A stretch of DNA of 64,000 nt from positions 234,714 through 298,713 of the forward strand of contig CAJJDP010000071.1 of NCBI GenBank assembly GCA_905182995.1, written 5' to 3'. A program made the translations under genes and the position numbers. The notes under the pieces were generated by a model, which saw only the letters and a program-made list of their open reading frames with translations, did not search any database and was not told the origin of the DNA. Positions 63,899 to 64,000 of this stretch are shown piece by piece. The stretch's first letter is position 1. Every line of letters begins with the position of its first letter. The stretch is from Paramecium octaurelia. Its lineage: Eukaryota; Ciliophora; Oligohymenophorea; Peniculida; Parameciidae.

Positions 63899-64000
63899 TT
63901 AAATTTATTATTGATATTTAAGTAAAAGACACAACTTATCAGATTCTGAAAATTGACACGATTTATAAATTTAATTATTTCAAAATATTTCGAGAATATT

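Overview
The window reads as somatic (macronuclear) DNA of a ciliate, most likely a Paramecium of the aurelia type. Long protein-like frames run through TAA and TAG, which fall where glutamine is expected, and only TGA ends genes. Nearly every split gene is rescued by introns of about 20-34 nt that begin GT(A) and end (T)AG. The DNA is AT-rich, genes are packed on both strands with gaps often under 100 bp, and there are no operons. I recognised no rRNA, tRNA, transposon or CRISPR. For most genes the spliced length computed from my intron calls is an exact multiple of three, which is an internal check on the models.

1-9,750: the 3' end of an ABCG half-transporter, a complete paralogue of it, a PH-transmembrane-START lipid-transfer protein, a cyclic-nucleotide-type K+ channel and a giant coiled-coil protein. 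9,750-22,812: a 1,334-residue type I membrane protein, an IQ-motif protein, a WDR59/GATOR2-like protein lacking its propeller, an HP1-like chromodomain protein, then a gene-poor kilobase. 22,813-33,489: a third ABCG transporter, an ankyrin-DHHC palmitoyltransferase, a cytosolic carboxypeptidase with a poly-Q tail, and an OSCA/CSC1/TMEM63-type channel.

33,764-49,136: an acidic orphan, a small orphan, a DUSP-MYND-ubiquitin protease, a Nudix hydrolase, a homospermidine synthase-like enzyme, a second giant type I membrane protein related to the first, an alveolin-like cortical protein and a protein with a likely nuclear signal. 49,168-64,000: a mucolipin channel, a possible ubiquitin-fold protein, a kinesin-14, organellar ribosomal protein uL24, a leucine-rich-repeat gene with a broken frame, a small possible mitoribosomal protein, a WD-like protein, a CCCH zinc-finger protein, a mitochondrial-type protein, a heat-shock factor and a redox-dead PDI-like protein.

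The genes do not form one pathway; the content is typical of ciliate housekeeping, membrane and cortex biology. The most notable points are the GATOR2-like protein without a propeller, a homospermidine synthase in a eukaryote, a 142-nt interruption of a heat-shock-factor DNA-binding domain that may be a retained internal eliminated sequence, three genes with one-base frame breaks, and several unusual domain combinations. I found no clearly new biological system.
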